A stretch of DNA of 12,180 nt from Chloroflexota bacterium (GCA_002697005.1 NZUD01000040.1:1-12180), one strand, 5' to 3'. Positions 1-7,125 are shown, numbered from the stretch's first letter. Numbers and translations are program-made. The notes: generated by a model from the sequence alone, not told the origin.

Positions 1-66
1 CGCGGCTACCACAACGAAGGGGATCCCTGGAAAGAAGAGCGGTTCTGGCCTGAACTGACCAAATAA
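1..66 (+). CDS. 3' end of an unidentified protein (partial)
   Basis: The first reading frame is open from base 1 and ends in TAA at 64-66. It gives a 21-residue C-terminal tail rich in aromatic and charged residues (ending FWPELTK). The start and the domain lie outside the window, so the family cannot be named. It is taken as coding because the frame runs straight to a stop that is followed at once by a stem-loop terminator (91-122). The next gene lies on the opposite strand, so this is the end of a plus-strand transcription unit. A spurious open stretch is possible because only 21 codons are visible. Confidence 0.5.
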   Translation, partial: RGYHNEGDPWKEERFWPELTK

Positions 67-90
67 GCGCTGGCCCAAAATGTATGTAAC

Positions 91-122
91 AAAAAGGGGA
101 ATCTGAATATCCGCCCCTTTTT
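91..122. terminator. Bidirectional intrinsic terminator
   Basis: A perfect 9-bp inverted repeat has A5G4 at 91-99 and C4T5 at 114-122 with a 14-nt loop. Read on the plus strand the stem ends in a T-run, and the same holds on the minus strand. It can therefore stop both the gene ending at 66 and the minus-strand gene ending at 143. The GC core is only four pairs, so it may be moderate in strength. Confidence 0.65.
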
Positions 123-142
123 GCCTAACTACGGACTCGGGG

Positions 143-349
143 CTAAGCAGCTTGACGTGAGTTCCGCTGGCGCTTTTGGGGAACTTCGAGAGCGTCAATC
201 ACAAAAGTCTTTCCTGCCAGAGGGTGGGTATTTTCATCAGGTATATCACGCATGTATCCGCACTGGGCACAACTAACGTAACCCCCGTGGATATCTTCTC
301 CAGAGAATAGGTCACCTCGGCACCTTGGGCATTCCTTGAAGTACATCAT
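143..349 (-). CDS. Small zinc-ribbon protein (68 aa)
   Basis: This encodes a 68-residue protein with two CxxC knuckles, CPRC at about residues 7-10 and CAQC at about 27-30, separated by 16 residues. That spacing is typical of a small zinc ribbon, so one bound Zn2+ is expected. The C-terminal tail is basic (KRQRNSRQ), which would suit contact with nucleic acid or another acidic partner. There is no signal peptide or membrane segment, so it should be cytoplasmic. The start is well supported: AAAAGGAGG (356-364, minus strand) lies 6 nt before the first of two tandem ATG codons. It is transcribed away from the hspR operon and shares the 91-122 terminator with the gene on its other side. The exact role is unknown; similar mini-proteins are often annotated only as zinc-ribbon domain proteins. 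Confidence 0.75.
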   Translation of the reverse strand: MMYFKECPRCRGDLFSGEDIHGGYVSCAQCGYMRDIPDENTHPLAGKTFVIDALEVPQKRQRNSRQAA

Positions 350-355
350 GATTAA

Positions 356-364
356 CCTCCTTTT
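356..364 (-). promoter_or_regulatory. Strong ribosome binding site of the zinc-ribbon gene
   Basis: Read on the minus strand this is AAAAGGAGG, an almost full match to the anti-Shine-Dalgarno sequence. It lies 6 nt from the ATG at 347-349 and 9 nt from the second ATG. It is among the strongest ribosome sites in the window, which suggests the small protein is made efficiently. Confidence 0.8.
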
Positions 365-473
365 AGGTTTAGGTCTAACATTGCCCAGCCGATCCGGTAC
401 TGCGCGTAATAGTCAAAGGTCTGGCATGAACCGGACTATCTAACTTCCGGTAATGCTAGGCGTTTCATCAAAG

Positions 474-502
474 TTGACACGGAGTGTATCAGACTGTATC
501 AT
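474..502 (+). promoter_or_regulatory. Sigma-70-type promoter of hspR-grpE-dnaK
   Basis: TTGACA (474-479) is a perfect -35 box, followed after exactly 17 nt by TATCAT (497-502), a five-of-six -10 box. Transcription would start near 509, giving a leader of about 40 nt before the ATG at 550. The direct repeat TGTATCA occurs at 485-491 and 495-501, ten bases apart, so the second copy overlaps the -10 box. The 8-nt palindrome TATGCATA follows at 502-509. These are candidate operator elements. The known HspR site (HAIR, CTTGAGT-N7-ACTCAAG) is not visible here, nor is a CIRCE element, so the binding site cannot be assigned. Confidence 0.7.
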
Positions 503-549
503 ATGCATAATCGCCGGTCAATAACGATGCCAAAGGCGTGGAGTCATTG

Positions 550-1035
550 ATGAGGCAACAGCACCGATTCAGGGTAGAGAACCTGCTGCAAGACCAGGCT
601 ACGCCGTCGCGGCCGGAAGATACCGACCTCTCAACCGTAGGTGGAAGCCACCCCTCGAACGCGCAGACAGGGGGCCAAATGATTGAAGTTGAGGGTGTTT
701 ACATCATAAGCGTCGCGGCGCGCATCCTGGACATGCACCCTCAGACCCTACGAAAGTACGAGAAGCTTGGCCTGATTAATCCGGGCCGGACCATCGGCAT
801 GCTCCGGCTTTATTCGATCGAGGATATCAAGAAAGTCCGTCTGATCAGATATCTGTCTGATGAATTGGGATTGAACCTGGCTGGTGTTCAATTCGCACTA
901 GCCGCCTTTGACAACATGTCCGCCATCAAACAGCGCATCGGTAGCAGGCTTGAGGGTATCCCGGCGGCTCAACAAGTGGTACAAGAAGAGATGGACCTCT
1001 TATTCGAAAGTCTTAATCTGCCGGTTGACCGGTAG
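550..1035 (+). CDS. hspR: MerR-family heat-shock regulator HspR
   Basis: HspR proteins repress chaperone operons and are released on heat stress, with DnaK as co-repressor in characterised cases. From ATG 550 the protein has 161 residues. A MerR winged helix-turn-helix spans about residues 50-115: YIISVAARILDMHPQTLRKY, then the wing GMLRLYS, then the HspR hallmark GLNLAGVQ. A helical tail follows. Residues 1-44 are polar and probably disordered, and are longer than the usual HspR N-terminus. ATG 550 is chosen because GGAG (540-543) lies 6 nt upstream and the promoter at 474-502 suits it. GTG 538 lacks a well-spaced ribosome site. ATG 679, preceded by AGGGGG, would give a 118-residue protein of more typical length and cannot be excluded. 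It is the first gene of the hspR-grpE-dnaK unit, which implies autoregulation. The family call is strong; the start is less certain. Confidence 0.85.
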   Translation: MRQQHRFRVENLLQDQATPSRPEDTDLSTVGGSHPSNAQTGGQMIEVEGVYIISVAARILDMHPQTLRKYEKLGLINPGRTIGMLRLYSIEDIKKVRLIRYLSDELGLNLAGVQFALAAFDNMSAIKQRIGSRLEGIPAAQQVVQEEMDLLFESLNLPVDR

Positions 1036-1049
1036 ATTAAGACTTTCGA
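1004..1049 (+). repeat. 21-bp stem-loop across the hspR stop codon
   Basis: Arms 1004-1024 and 1029-1049 are reverse complements over 21 bp apart from one G-U wobble (1020 with 1033), around the tetraloop TTGA. The left arm encodes the last residues of HspR, and the right arm contains its TAG stop (1033-1035) and the first bases of the spacer. No T-run follows, so this is not an ordinary intrinsic terminator. It could act as an mRNA processing or stability element, or limit read-through, between the regulator and the chaperone genes. Confidence 0.85.
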
Positions 1050-1083
1050 TATCAAAACCAATCTCAGCTAGAGGAACTCCTTG

Positions 1084-1740
1084 ATGGCAACGGAACCAAA
1101 CGAAACAGACGACCAACCTGAAGAGCACGAAAATCTTCCGGAAAGTTCCCCTGAAAATTCTACTGAATCAATCGGGCTGGAACAGGAGTTGGAAGAACTC
1201 CTGGCACAGGTCGAGGTAGATCTCGACAGCCTGCCTTTGGAAGAGCAGGTCACCCATTTGAAGTCCGATTTGGAGATGGCCCAAAAGAAAGCCGCCGATA
1301 ACCTGGACGCTTCCCTCAGGGCCCAGGCGGAGATGGCCAACTTTCGCCGCCGCACGGACGAGGATCGGATCAACAACGCCAAATACTCCAATAGCCGGTT
1401 GATCGGTAATATCTTACCGGTATTAGAGGAATTGGAATTGGCCATCACCCATACCGAGGCCAGTGCAGAAACTGAAGGCAGCACCAACAGGCAGCTCCTG
1501 GAAGGGATAAAGCTTATCCAGCGTAAACTTACCGGCGTGCTAGAATCCGAAGGCATTGCGACCATCGAAGCGGTGGGGCTCATGTTCAACCCACTAGAGC
1601 ACGAAGCCGTGGGCACTGAAGAAACAACCGAAATTGAAGCGGGTTACGTCACCCAGATACTGAGACCAGGTTTCCGGTTGCACGACCGGATTATTCGCCC
1701 GGCCCAGGTCATGGTAGCCATGGCCCCCAAAGTTACATAG
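1084..1740 (+). CDS. grpE: Nucleotide exchange factor GrpE
   Basis: GrpE dimers release ADP from DnaK and so drive the chaperone cycle in the cytoplasm. The product has 218 residues, usual for the family. An acidic disordered N-terminus (1-30) is followed by a long helix with coiled-coil character (about 31-100, including LRAQAEMANFRRRTDED), a helical bundle to about 155, and the C-terminal beta domain. The GrpE signature runs from about 168 to 212: FNPLEHEAV, a G-Y-V turn, then RPGFRLHDRIIRPAQVMVA. ATG 1084 is chosen over TTG 1081 because GAGG at 1071-1074 lies 9 nt upstream and the ATG is canonical. It lies 48 nt after hspR, just behind the long hairpin, and 67 nt before dnaK, so it is surely co-transcribed with dnaK. 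Nothing is missing or broken. Confidence 0.95.
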   Translation: MATEPNETDDQPEEHENLPESSPENSTESIGLEQELEELLAQVEVDLDSLPLEEQVTHLKSDLEMAQKKAADNLDASLRAQAEMANFRRRTDEDRINNAKYSNSRLIGNILPVLEELELAITHTEASAETEGSTNRQLLEGIKLIQRKLTGVLESEGIATIEAVGLMFNPLEHEAVGTEETTEIEAGYVTQILRPGFRLHDRIIRPAQVMVAMAPKVT

Positions 1741-1807
1741 CACCAACCAACCCTGATTCAACGATATCAATATAGTCACCAGCAGGTGAGTAGTTAGGAG
1801 AAACCAA

Positions 1808-3733
1808 ATGGCTAAAGTTCTGGGAATCGACCTCGGGACCACAAACTCGGTAGCGGCAATCATAGAAGCTGGTGAACCCGTAGTCGTAGAGAACGCTGAA
1901 GGCGGCCGGATAACTCCGTCCGTCGTAGCACTGAACATCAAGACTGGGGAACGCTATGTAGGCCAAGTCGCCAAGCGTCAGGCTGTAACCAACCCGGAGA
2001 ACACTCTTTTCTCGGTGAAACGGCTCATGGGCCGGAGTTTCAAGGACCCAGAGATTCAGAACGCCATGACTAAACTGCCCTACAAGATCGTGGCTGGGCC
2101 CGACGGCGATGCCATGGTGCAATTGGGCGAAAACAGCCACGCTCCACCCCAAATCTCGTCATTCGTGCTGCAGAAGATTAAGCAAGACGCTGAAGCCAAG
2201 TTGGGCGAGAAGATCTCCCAAGCCGTCATCACAGTCCCAGCTTACTTTAACGACGCCCAACGCCAGGCCACCAAGGACGCAGGCACCATCGCCGGACTGG
2301 AAGTACTTCGCATCATCAACGAACCCACAGCGTCTTCCCTCGCCTACGGTCTAGACAAGACCAATACCGAGGCCACCGTGGCGGTTTTTGACCTTGGCGG
2401 CGGCACTTTCGACATCACAATTCTTCAGATGGGCGATGGCGTTTTCGAAGTAAAGTCGACCAACGGAGACACTTTCTTAGGCGGCGACGACTTTGACCAG
2501 CTGATTCTAGAATGGATGATCGGTGAGTTCAAACAAGAGACGGGCATCGACCTGGCTTCCGACCGTATGGCCCTCCAGCGGCTACGCGATTCTGCTGAGC
2601 GAGCCAAGGTGGAGTTGTCCAGCGTCCTCGAGACCGAAATCAACCTACCCTTCATCACCGCTGACGCCAGTGGCCCCCAACACATGGTCAAGACCTTGAG
2701 CAGGGCCAGACTAGAGCAGTTGGTATCGGACCTAGTTGACCGAACCGATGGCCCGTGCCGTCAAGCATTGACCGATTCCGGTCTGAACGCGAGCGAAATA
2801 GATGAGGTCATCATGGTGGGCGGAATGAGCCGCATGCCCGCTGTGCAGGAAAAGGTCAAGCAGGTTTTCGGCAAAGAACCCAACCGGAACGTTAACCCAG
2901 ACGAGGCGGTCGCCATGGGCGCCGCCATTCAAGCGGGCGTTCTGGCCGGTGATGTTGATGACATCGTACTTTTAGACGTAACTCCTCTAACATTGGGTCT
3001 GGAAACTCTGGGGAGTGTGATGACCACGCTCATCGCCCGTAACACCACCATACCAACCAAGAAGAATGAAACATTTACCACCGCCTCCGAAAACCAGACC
3101 ACGGTGGACATCCACGTCCTACAGGGCGAACGCTCTATGGCCGCAGATAACAAGTCCATCGGACGATTCATGCTGGACGGTCTGCTACCTGCTCCCCGGG
3201 GCATTCCCCAGATCGAGGTTACCTTTGACATTGACGCCAACGGTATCCTGAGCGTGTCTGCCCAGGATAAAGGGACCGGCAAAGAACAAAAGATAGTCAT
3301 CCAGTCAGGGTCTGGTCTGGAGAAAGAAGACATCGAGCGCATGGTGGACGAAGCGGCCCAGAATGAGGAGGCCGACCAGGTGCGGCGCGCCGAGGTTGAG
3401 ACGCGCAACCAGGCTGATTCACTGGTCTACAGCAGCGAGAAGCTGCTGGAGGACAACGTCGACAAAGTGCCTGAGGAGCTCAAGGCCGAGGTACAAGGCA
3501 AGATCGACGCACTGAAAGCGGCCATAGCAAGCAATAGCACTCCTGAGATGCAAACGGCCACTACCGAACTAAATAGCGCCTTACAACGCCTCGGCGAAGT
3601 AGTATATAGCCAAAGTGCCGGGCCAGAAGACGGCGGGGCTACCTCTGGTAGCGATGCTCCAGGATCCGATGACGCTGCGGAAGGACCTTCCGACGAAGAA
3701 GGAACTGTAGAAGGAGAATTCCGGGAAGTTTAA
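1808..3733 (+). CDS. dnaK: Hsp70 chaperone DnaK
   Basis: DnaK is the ATP-dependent Hsp70 that binds exposed hydrophobic peptides, with DnaJ and GrpE as co-chaperones. The 641-residue length is normal. All three Hsp70 signatures are present: IDLGTTNS at 7-14, [14 protein letters not shown] starting at 193, and [14 protein letters not shown] starting at 334. The interdomain linker and start of the substrate domain, [13 protein letters not shown], lie at 387-399. A helical lid follows, and from about 605 a Gly/Ser/Asp/Glu-rich tail ending EGEFREV replaces the classic EEVD-like end. AGGAG at 1796-1800, 7 nt before ATG 1808, fixes the start. It is the last gene of the hspR-grpE-dnaK unit. No dnaJ follows within the window, so the J-protein must be encoded elsewhere. 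No clear terminator is seen just after the stop. Confidence 0.98.
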   Translation: MAKVLGIDLGTTNSVAAIIEAGEPVVVENAEGGRITPSVVALNIKTGERYVGQVAKRQAVTNPENTLFSVKRLMGRSFKDPEIQNAMTKLPYKIVAGPDGDAMVQLGENSHAPPQISSFVLQKIKQDAEAKLGEKISQAVITVPAYFNDAQRQATKDAGTIAGLEVLRIINEPTASSLAYGLDKTNTEATVAVFDLGGGTFDITILQMGDGVFEVKSTNGDTFLGGDDFDQLILEWMIGEFKQETGIDLASDRMALQRLRDSAERAKVELSSVLETEINLPFITADASGPQHMVKTLSRARLEQLVSDLVDRTDGPCRQALTDSGLNASEIDEVIMVGGMSRMPAVQEKVKQVFGKEPNRNVNPDEAVAMGAAIQAGVLAGDVDDIVLLDVTPLTLGLETLGSVMTTLIARNTTIPTKKNETFTTASENQTTVDIHVLQGERSMAADNKSIGRFMLDGLLPAPRGIPQIEVTFDIDANGILSVSAQDKGTGKEQKIVIQSGSGLEKEDIERMVDEAAQNEEADQVRRAEVETRNQADSLVYSSEKLLEDNVDKVPEELKAEVQGKIDALKAAIASNSTPEMQTATTELNSALQRLGEVVYSQSAGPEDGGATSGSDAPGSDDAAEGPSDEEGTVEGEFREV

Positions 3734-3896
3734 CCTCGGTCCAGACCTGCCGGCTTGATAAGCAGGTTGACCCTAGCTCTGAGCTTGGCCAAAAATTATA
3801 GTAATAAACAGGTTTAAATATTGGATGAACACCGCATGGAAATCCAGCGCGCCCCACTATATGGCATCTATATTATGTTCGTTAAGGAACTCGGTC

Positions 3897-3905
3897 TGCT
3901 ATAAT
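3897..3905 (+). promoter_or_regulatory. Extended -10 promoter
   Basis: TGCTATAAT is a perfect extended -10 element (TG at 3897-3898, TATAAT at 3900-3905). No good -35 box lies 16-18 nt upstream, which is normal for extended -10 promoters. Transcription would start near 3912, leaving a leader of about 86 nt before the gene at 3998. This indicates that the 112-residue protein gene is not simply a tail of the dnaK operon. Confidence 0.6.
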
Positions 3906-3957
3906 CGTTGCGGCGCCACGGGTTCTTTGGGAACTAAATAGAAACCCCAATTTGACC

Positions 3958-3979
3958 TGCCTCTGAGGAATCGGAGGCA
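3958..3979 (+). promoter_or_regulatory. Leader hairpin before the ribosome site
   Basis: TGCCTC (3958-3963) and GAGGCA (3974-3979) form a 6-bp hairpin with a 10-nt loop in the leader of the gene at 3998. The true ribosome site GGAGGT follows at 3989-3994. The left arm contains CCTC, which could in principle also pair with the ribosome site and mask it. This is a possible translational control, inferred from the sequence only. Confidence 0.35.
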
Positions 3980-3997
3980 AAGGCCGATGGAGGTAGC

Positions 3998-4336
3998 ATG
4001 AGCGAACAAGATCAGGCAGACCCGGAAGTTCTAGGCAACGACAAGACCGAAGAGGTAATGCCTAGCATAGACCCTGAAATAGACACACCCGTTGCTGACA
4101 ACGAATGGCGGTTGGCAAGTATCGACAAGGATCTGACGCCACTCCAGTATCATTACTTGAGCCTCCTGCAACGCTTGGTATCTCTGAAGAACTCCTATCA
4201 GACGGACACTGACTATGAAGCATGGATGATGGGCGCTTTGAACAAGTCTGTCTACTCCACTTTGCGCGACTGCATTGAGGCCAATGTAGGCGACGAGGCT
4301 AAAGAATTGCTCAACCGCGAACAGCACGTAAACTAG
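3998..4336 (+). CDS. Acidic small protein of unknown function (112 aa)
   Basis: I do not recognise this family. The 112-residue product has a very acidic, probably disordered first third (residues 1-35, many Asp and Glu). A predicted helical part follows (about 48-108) with Leu and Tyr repeats (LQYHYLSLLQRLVSLKNSY) and a single Cys at 92. There is no signal peptide, membrane segment or zinc motif, so a soluble cytoplasmic protein is expected, perhaps an adaptor or subunit. The start is supported by GGAGGT at 3989-3994, very close to ATG 3998, and by an extended -10 promoter at 3897-3905. The gene is closed by an unusually strong terminator at 4351-4396, so it forms a monocistronic unit downstream of dnaK. 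Promoter, ribosome site and terminator together make a real gene likely despite the unknown function. Confidence 0.8.
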   Translation: MSEQDQADPEVLGNDKTEEVMPSIDPEIDTPVADNEWRLASIDKDLTPLQYHYLSLLQRLVSLKNSYQTDTDYEAWMMGALNKSVYSTLRDCIEANVGDEAKELLNREQHVN

Positions 4337-4350
4337 CTTTCAGTAACCGG

Positions 4351-4396
4351 ATACAAAAAGAGAGCGGTGGTTTAAACCACCGCTCTCTTTTTGTAT
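4351..4396. terminator. Perfect 46-nt palindromic terminator
   Basis: Bases 4351-4396 form a perfect palindrome with 23-nt arms around the centre TTTAAA. A GC-rich core (GAGAGCGGTGG) is flanked by A5 on the left (4355-4359) and T5 on the right, so it works as an intrinsic terminator in both directions. On the plus strand it ends the 112-residue protein gene 14 nt after its stop. On the minus strand it could serve the AcuC-like gene, but that lies about 540 nt away. Confidence 0.92.
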
Positions 4397-4937
4397 TTCA
4401 CCTTAAATCTGGTTGATGTTGACGTCCTTGCAAAGTGGTGTATTAGGTTACTATCACGCCTAAAATAATCAGAACTTCGGAAAACCCCACCCAAAACCAG
4501 TCAGGTCTGCCGCCAGGTGAAGAAAAATCGGCTATAGGCCGTCGGGCTTAACGCGAGTGGATAAGCCACCATATTAGTGCAGCTCTAAAAGGACAGGTAG
4601 CGGAGTTGGATGAGCGGGCAGAACCATGCTCTCAGCCCACCATTTGGACGATTCCATGAGCTAGAGCCCTGAACCTTTGATGTTACGCTCATCGAAGAAT
4701 TCGCCGAATTTCCCCAAGTGGTGAGATTCGTCCTTATCGGGTTCCTGCGGGAACTGAGACTGACTAGTACTCACCTATAAGATCGCATAGTAGACAAATC
4801 AACGTAACCGCTGGGTTTCGTACGATTTTGTTACCGCCTTAATGTTTTAAAGCCATCTAACACCGATGATATATGCTTTCAGCCGGCGAAGCCATCAGCG
4901 GGACATTTAGAGCCCCCGGCGGTGTATTGACGGCCGG
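4397..4937. other. 541-nt stretch without a convincing gene
   Basis: Both neighbouring genes end here (one at 4336 on plus, one at 4938 on minus), so promoters are not needed. I see no tRNA, known RNA gene, CRISPR repeat or complete open frame with a ribosome site. The only coding-like piece is a 35-codon open stretch at 4673-4780 on the plus strand. It reads FDVTLIEEFAEFPQVVRFVL and onward with no start codon, and may be a remnant of a decayed gene. AATTCG-C-CGAATT (4698-4710) is a short palindrome inside it. The rest looks like unconstrained spacer. Confidence 0.5.
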
Positions 4938-6062
4938 TTACAACCCATGCAAAGGGAATATCTGCTGGCGAATCGCCCCTACTGTTTCTTCCAGATACCT
5001 TCGAGCCTCTAATTTTATTTCTGAAGGAATCTCCGGACTCAGCTGATCGCGCAGACGTCCTGCTCCGTGCTCTTGAACGAACGCCGTTGGCAGCTGGTCT
5101 GGCCATTCAACATCAAGCATCACTCCGTAGACCAAGGTCCACGCCCTAGCTACGGCGTTAACGTCGTAGCCGCCTCCTCCCAATGCCAGCCACGGTAACC
5201 CTAGGCCTGCCAACTGCCGTACCGCTTCTATGTAACCTTCCGTGGTCACTTGCAAATGAGTCAGGGGGTCACTGTAGTAGCTGTCGATTCCCAGTTGAGT
5301 TACCAGCACGTCCGGAGCGAAGGCCTTGATCAGCGGAGGTACTACTTGGCCAAATGCCTCAACATAGTCGTCATCACTGGTGTAGGGGTATAGCGGTAAA
5401 TTGACAGAGAAGCCGCGGCCCTCGCCTTCTCCTAACTCGGCCACTGATCCTGTACCTGGGAACAACCACTGGCCCGATTCGTGAACCGAGATCGTAAGCA
5501 CCCGGTCATTGTCGTAGAAGGCCTCTTGCACACCGTCTCCGTGATGGGCGTCGATATCCACATAAGCGACCCGTTTGCCCTGGCTCAGGAAATATTGGAC
5601 CGCCAGGGCCGGGTCGTTGAACACGCAGAACCCAGAGGCGTGGCTCGCGGCGGCGTGGTGCAGGCCGCCTGAAATGTTAAACGCCGCGGCCACTTTCTTG
5701 CTGGCGACCAGTTCGGCAGCAAGCAAAGACCCTCCAGCGCTCAGCGCCGCAGCTTCGAACATCTTCGGGTATACGGGGTTATCACCTTGGCCGCTGAATC
5801 CGAACCGAGCGGCGTCAATACTGACAGGTGATCCAGAGCCTAGGACTTTCACGGCGGCCACGTACTCTGCAGTGTGCAGCCAAGCTAGTTCCTCATCGGT
5901 GGCAGACCTAGGGTTCAGCAGAACCGCATCCGGATGATCAAAGGCGGCGTATTCCTGGAGCAATTCATACGTGTAACGCAGCCGCACCGGACGCATGGGG
6001 TGATCCGACCGCAACTCGTGACGAGAAAGGGCATCTTCGTAGATAAATGCAGCGCGACTCAT
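4938..6062 (-). CDS. AcuC/HDAC-superfamily deacetylase
   Basis: This encodes a 374-residue zinc-dependent deacetylase of the arginase/histone-deacetylase fold, close in length and N-terminus (SDHPMRPVRLRYTYELL) to AcuC, which deacetylates acetyl-CoA synthetase in Bacillus. The catalytic set is complete: the tandem His pair 135-136 (GGLHHAAASHASGF), zinc ligands Asp171 and His173 in YVDIDAHHGDGV, the third ligand Asp260 in QLGIDSYYSDP, and the transition-state Tyr299 in GGGGYD. A deacetylase of protein lysines or of small acylamines is therefore expected. The substrate cannot be told, since no acs or acu gene lies nearby. The ribosome site is weak (AAGAAAG). It stands alone on the minus strand, divergent from the gene at 6331, with a possible extended -10 promoter at 6104-6112. 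The assignment to the superfamily is secure; AcuC itself is not. Confidence 0.9.
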   Translation of the reverse strand: MSRAAFIYEDALSRHELRSDHPMRPVRLRYTYELLQEYAAFDHPDAVLLNPRSATDEELAWLHTAEYVAAVKVLGSGSPVSIDAARFGFSGQGDNPVYPKMFEAAALSAGGSLLAAELVASKKVAAAFNISGGLHHAAASHASGFCVFNDPALAVQYFLSQGKRVAYVDIDAHHGDGVQEAFYDNDRVLTISVHESGQWLFPGTGSVAELGEGEGRGFSVNLPLYPYTSDDDYVEAFGQVVPPLIKAFAPDVLVTQLGIDSYYSDPLTHLQVTTEGYIEAVRQLAGLGLPWLALGGGGYDVNAVARAWTLVYGVMLDVEWPDQLPTAFVQEHGAGRLRDQLSPEIPSEIKLEARRYLEETVGAIRQQIFPLHGL

Positions 6063-6103
6063 CTTTCTTGACCGCCTGATAAACCAAGTTGAACAAGATG
6101 GGA

Positions 6104-6112
6104 ATTATGCCA
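6104..6112 (-). promoter_or_regulatory. Possible extended -10 promoter of the deacetylase gene
   Basis: Read on the minus strand this is TGGCATAAT, a TG-n extension followed by CATAAT (five of six to TATAAT). It would start transcription about 35 nt before the ATG at 6062. No matching -35 box with good spacing was found, so the call is tentative. Confidence 0.35.
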
Positions 6113-6330
6113 TTGGAGTCTATTCAAGGCGTCCACGTGGGTCAAGGCAGGCGGAAACCGGTCCCGAAATACCCAAAATCTGCATTAGGCTAAGCACGGG
6201 CAGTTGGGCTTCGCTCGTTATCATGGCTAAATGGGGTAATGGTTTCATTGCCCTCATCGCGTGCACACAATTGGATTGATTCGTCCAAGCATTCCAAAGG
6301 GCTGCACCCATAGAATTAGGAGCAATCGAT

Positions 6331-7056
6331 ATGGTCAACATCAACGGCATCAACGACAACTTCCAGGAGCGCCTTAGGCAGGCAGAATCTGCCGAAAGTG
6401 AGGTGCAAAGGCTACAACCCTTGGCTGCGGAAGCCCCCCAGTTACGTCTGCAAAAAGCTAAAGCCCAGAAAGAAGAGGAACGCCGACGGACCAAAGAGGA
6501 ATCCATCTTGAAGGCTACACAGGCAGCCCAATCTGCGGCTGACAAGCAGGTCCGGATGTCGGATGTGCTAGGCCACACTGCCAATGCGGTAATCGAACTC
6601 TACACGCTTTTGAAAGACGTCGACAGTTCCCGGCAGCGAGCGCTGGAAGCTTTGGCCATCGCCGACCGCATCGACTATGACATCGAGCTGGAAGAAAGCG
6701 AGGAGCACGAGCGCTCTCTGGACCGGGACACACGTGGGCTCGCCTATGCGTTAGCCGCCCGTCATGGTGACGTCAAGGTCCAGCAGATGCTGGAAGAACT
6801 CGACCCCGATTTCTCTATGATGCGGGGCTGCAACCTAGACGAACCCCTATACCGTGACGTGGCAAATTTCGTGATGCGGCATGCCGTGCCCAAAGAAGAA
6901 CTCCTTCAGCCAATAATCAGTCAGCCCGCATCAGAATCATCTGTCGGGCCAGCATCCACCAACACGCCCGTAGGTCCATCCCTGTCACAGCCAGATGCCA
7001 AAGAATATGCCAACGAGACCAATGGCACCGACGGGGCAGACAACTTCTTGCTCTGA
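6331..7056 (+). CDS. Coiled-coil protein of unknown function (241 aa)
   Basis: I do not recognise this family. Residues 8-75 are a long charged helix rich in Glu, Lys, Arg, Gln and Ala (QERLRQAESAESEVQRL onward, then KAQKEEERRRTKEES), which is typical of a coiled coil. A compact helical segment follows (about 76-195, with NAVIELYTLLKDVDSSRQRALEALAIADRIDYD and one Cys at 167). The last 45 residues are rich in Pro, Ser, Thr and Asn and are likely disordered. No signal peptide or membrane helix is seen. AGGAG at 6318-6322, 8 nt before ATG 6331, supports the start. It is the first gene of the plus-strand group; the hydrolase gene follows after 69 nt, so the two may be co-transcribed. Its place beside a crotonase-fold enzyme hints at a shared process, but no function can be given. 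Confidence 0.8.
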   Translation: MVNINGINDNFQERLRQAESAESEVQRLQPLAAEAPQLRLQKAKAQKEEERRRTKEESILKATQAAQSAADKQVRMSDVLGHTANAVIELYTLLKDVDSSRQRALEALAIADRIDYDIELEESEEHERSLDRDTRGLAYALAARHGDVKVQQMLEELDPDFSMMRGCNLDEPLYRDVANFVMRHAVPKEELLQPIISQPASESSVGPASTNTPVGPSLSQPDAKEYANETNGTDGADNFLL

Positions 7057-7125
7057 CCAATACGCGTACTTCAACTCCTTTCATCAGCAATTCTGGACCC
7101 GGCACCATACACGGGAGATATCATT

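Noticed and set aside
1068..1616. Open frame of 182 codons antisense to grpE
   Set aside because: It is almost wholly antisense to a clear GrpE and its Ser-rich composition is that of a shadow frame.
2929..3408. Open frame of 159 codons antisense to dnaK
   Set aside because: It lies inside a highly conserved DnaK region; low-complexity Ser/Arg/Met composition and no motif.
3678..3692. 15-nt palindrome CGGAAGG-A-CCTTCCG in the tail of dnaK
   Set aside because: Short arms within a repetitive acidic-tail coding stretch; likely a by-product of codon composition.
3745..3767. ACCTGC/GCAGGT hairpin after dnaK as a terminator
   Set aside because: The stem is only 6 bp with an 11-nt loop and no T-run follows, so it was not called.
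4741..4754. GTTCC-TGCG-GGAAC hairpin considered as part of a tRNA or small RNA
   Set aside because: No further arms, T-loop consensus or CCA end are found around it.
6120..6584. Open frame of 154 codons on the minus strand overlapping the start of the coiled-coil gene
   Set aside because: It is rich in Ser, Cys, Trp and Leu as expected for an antisense shadow, has no family motifs, and overlaps a plus-strand gene with a good ribosome site.
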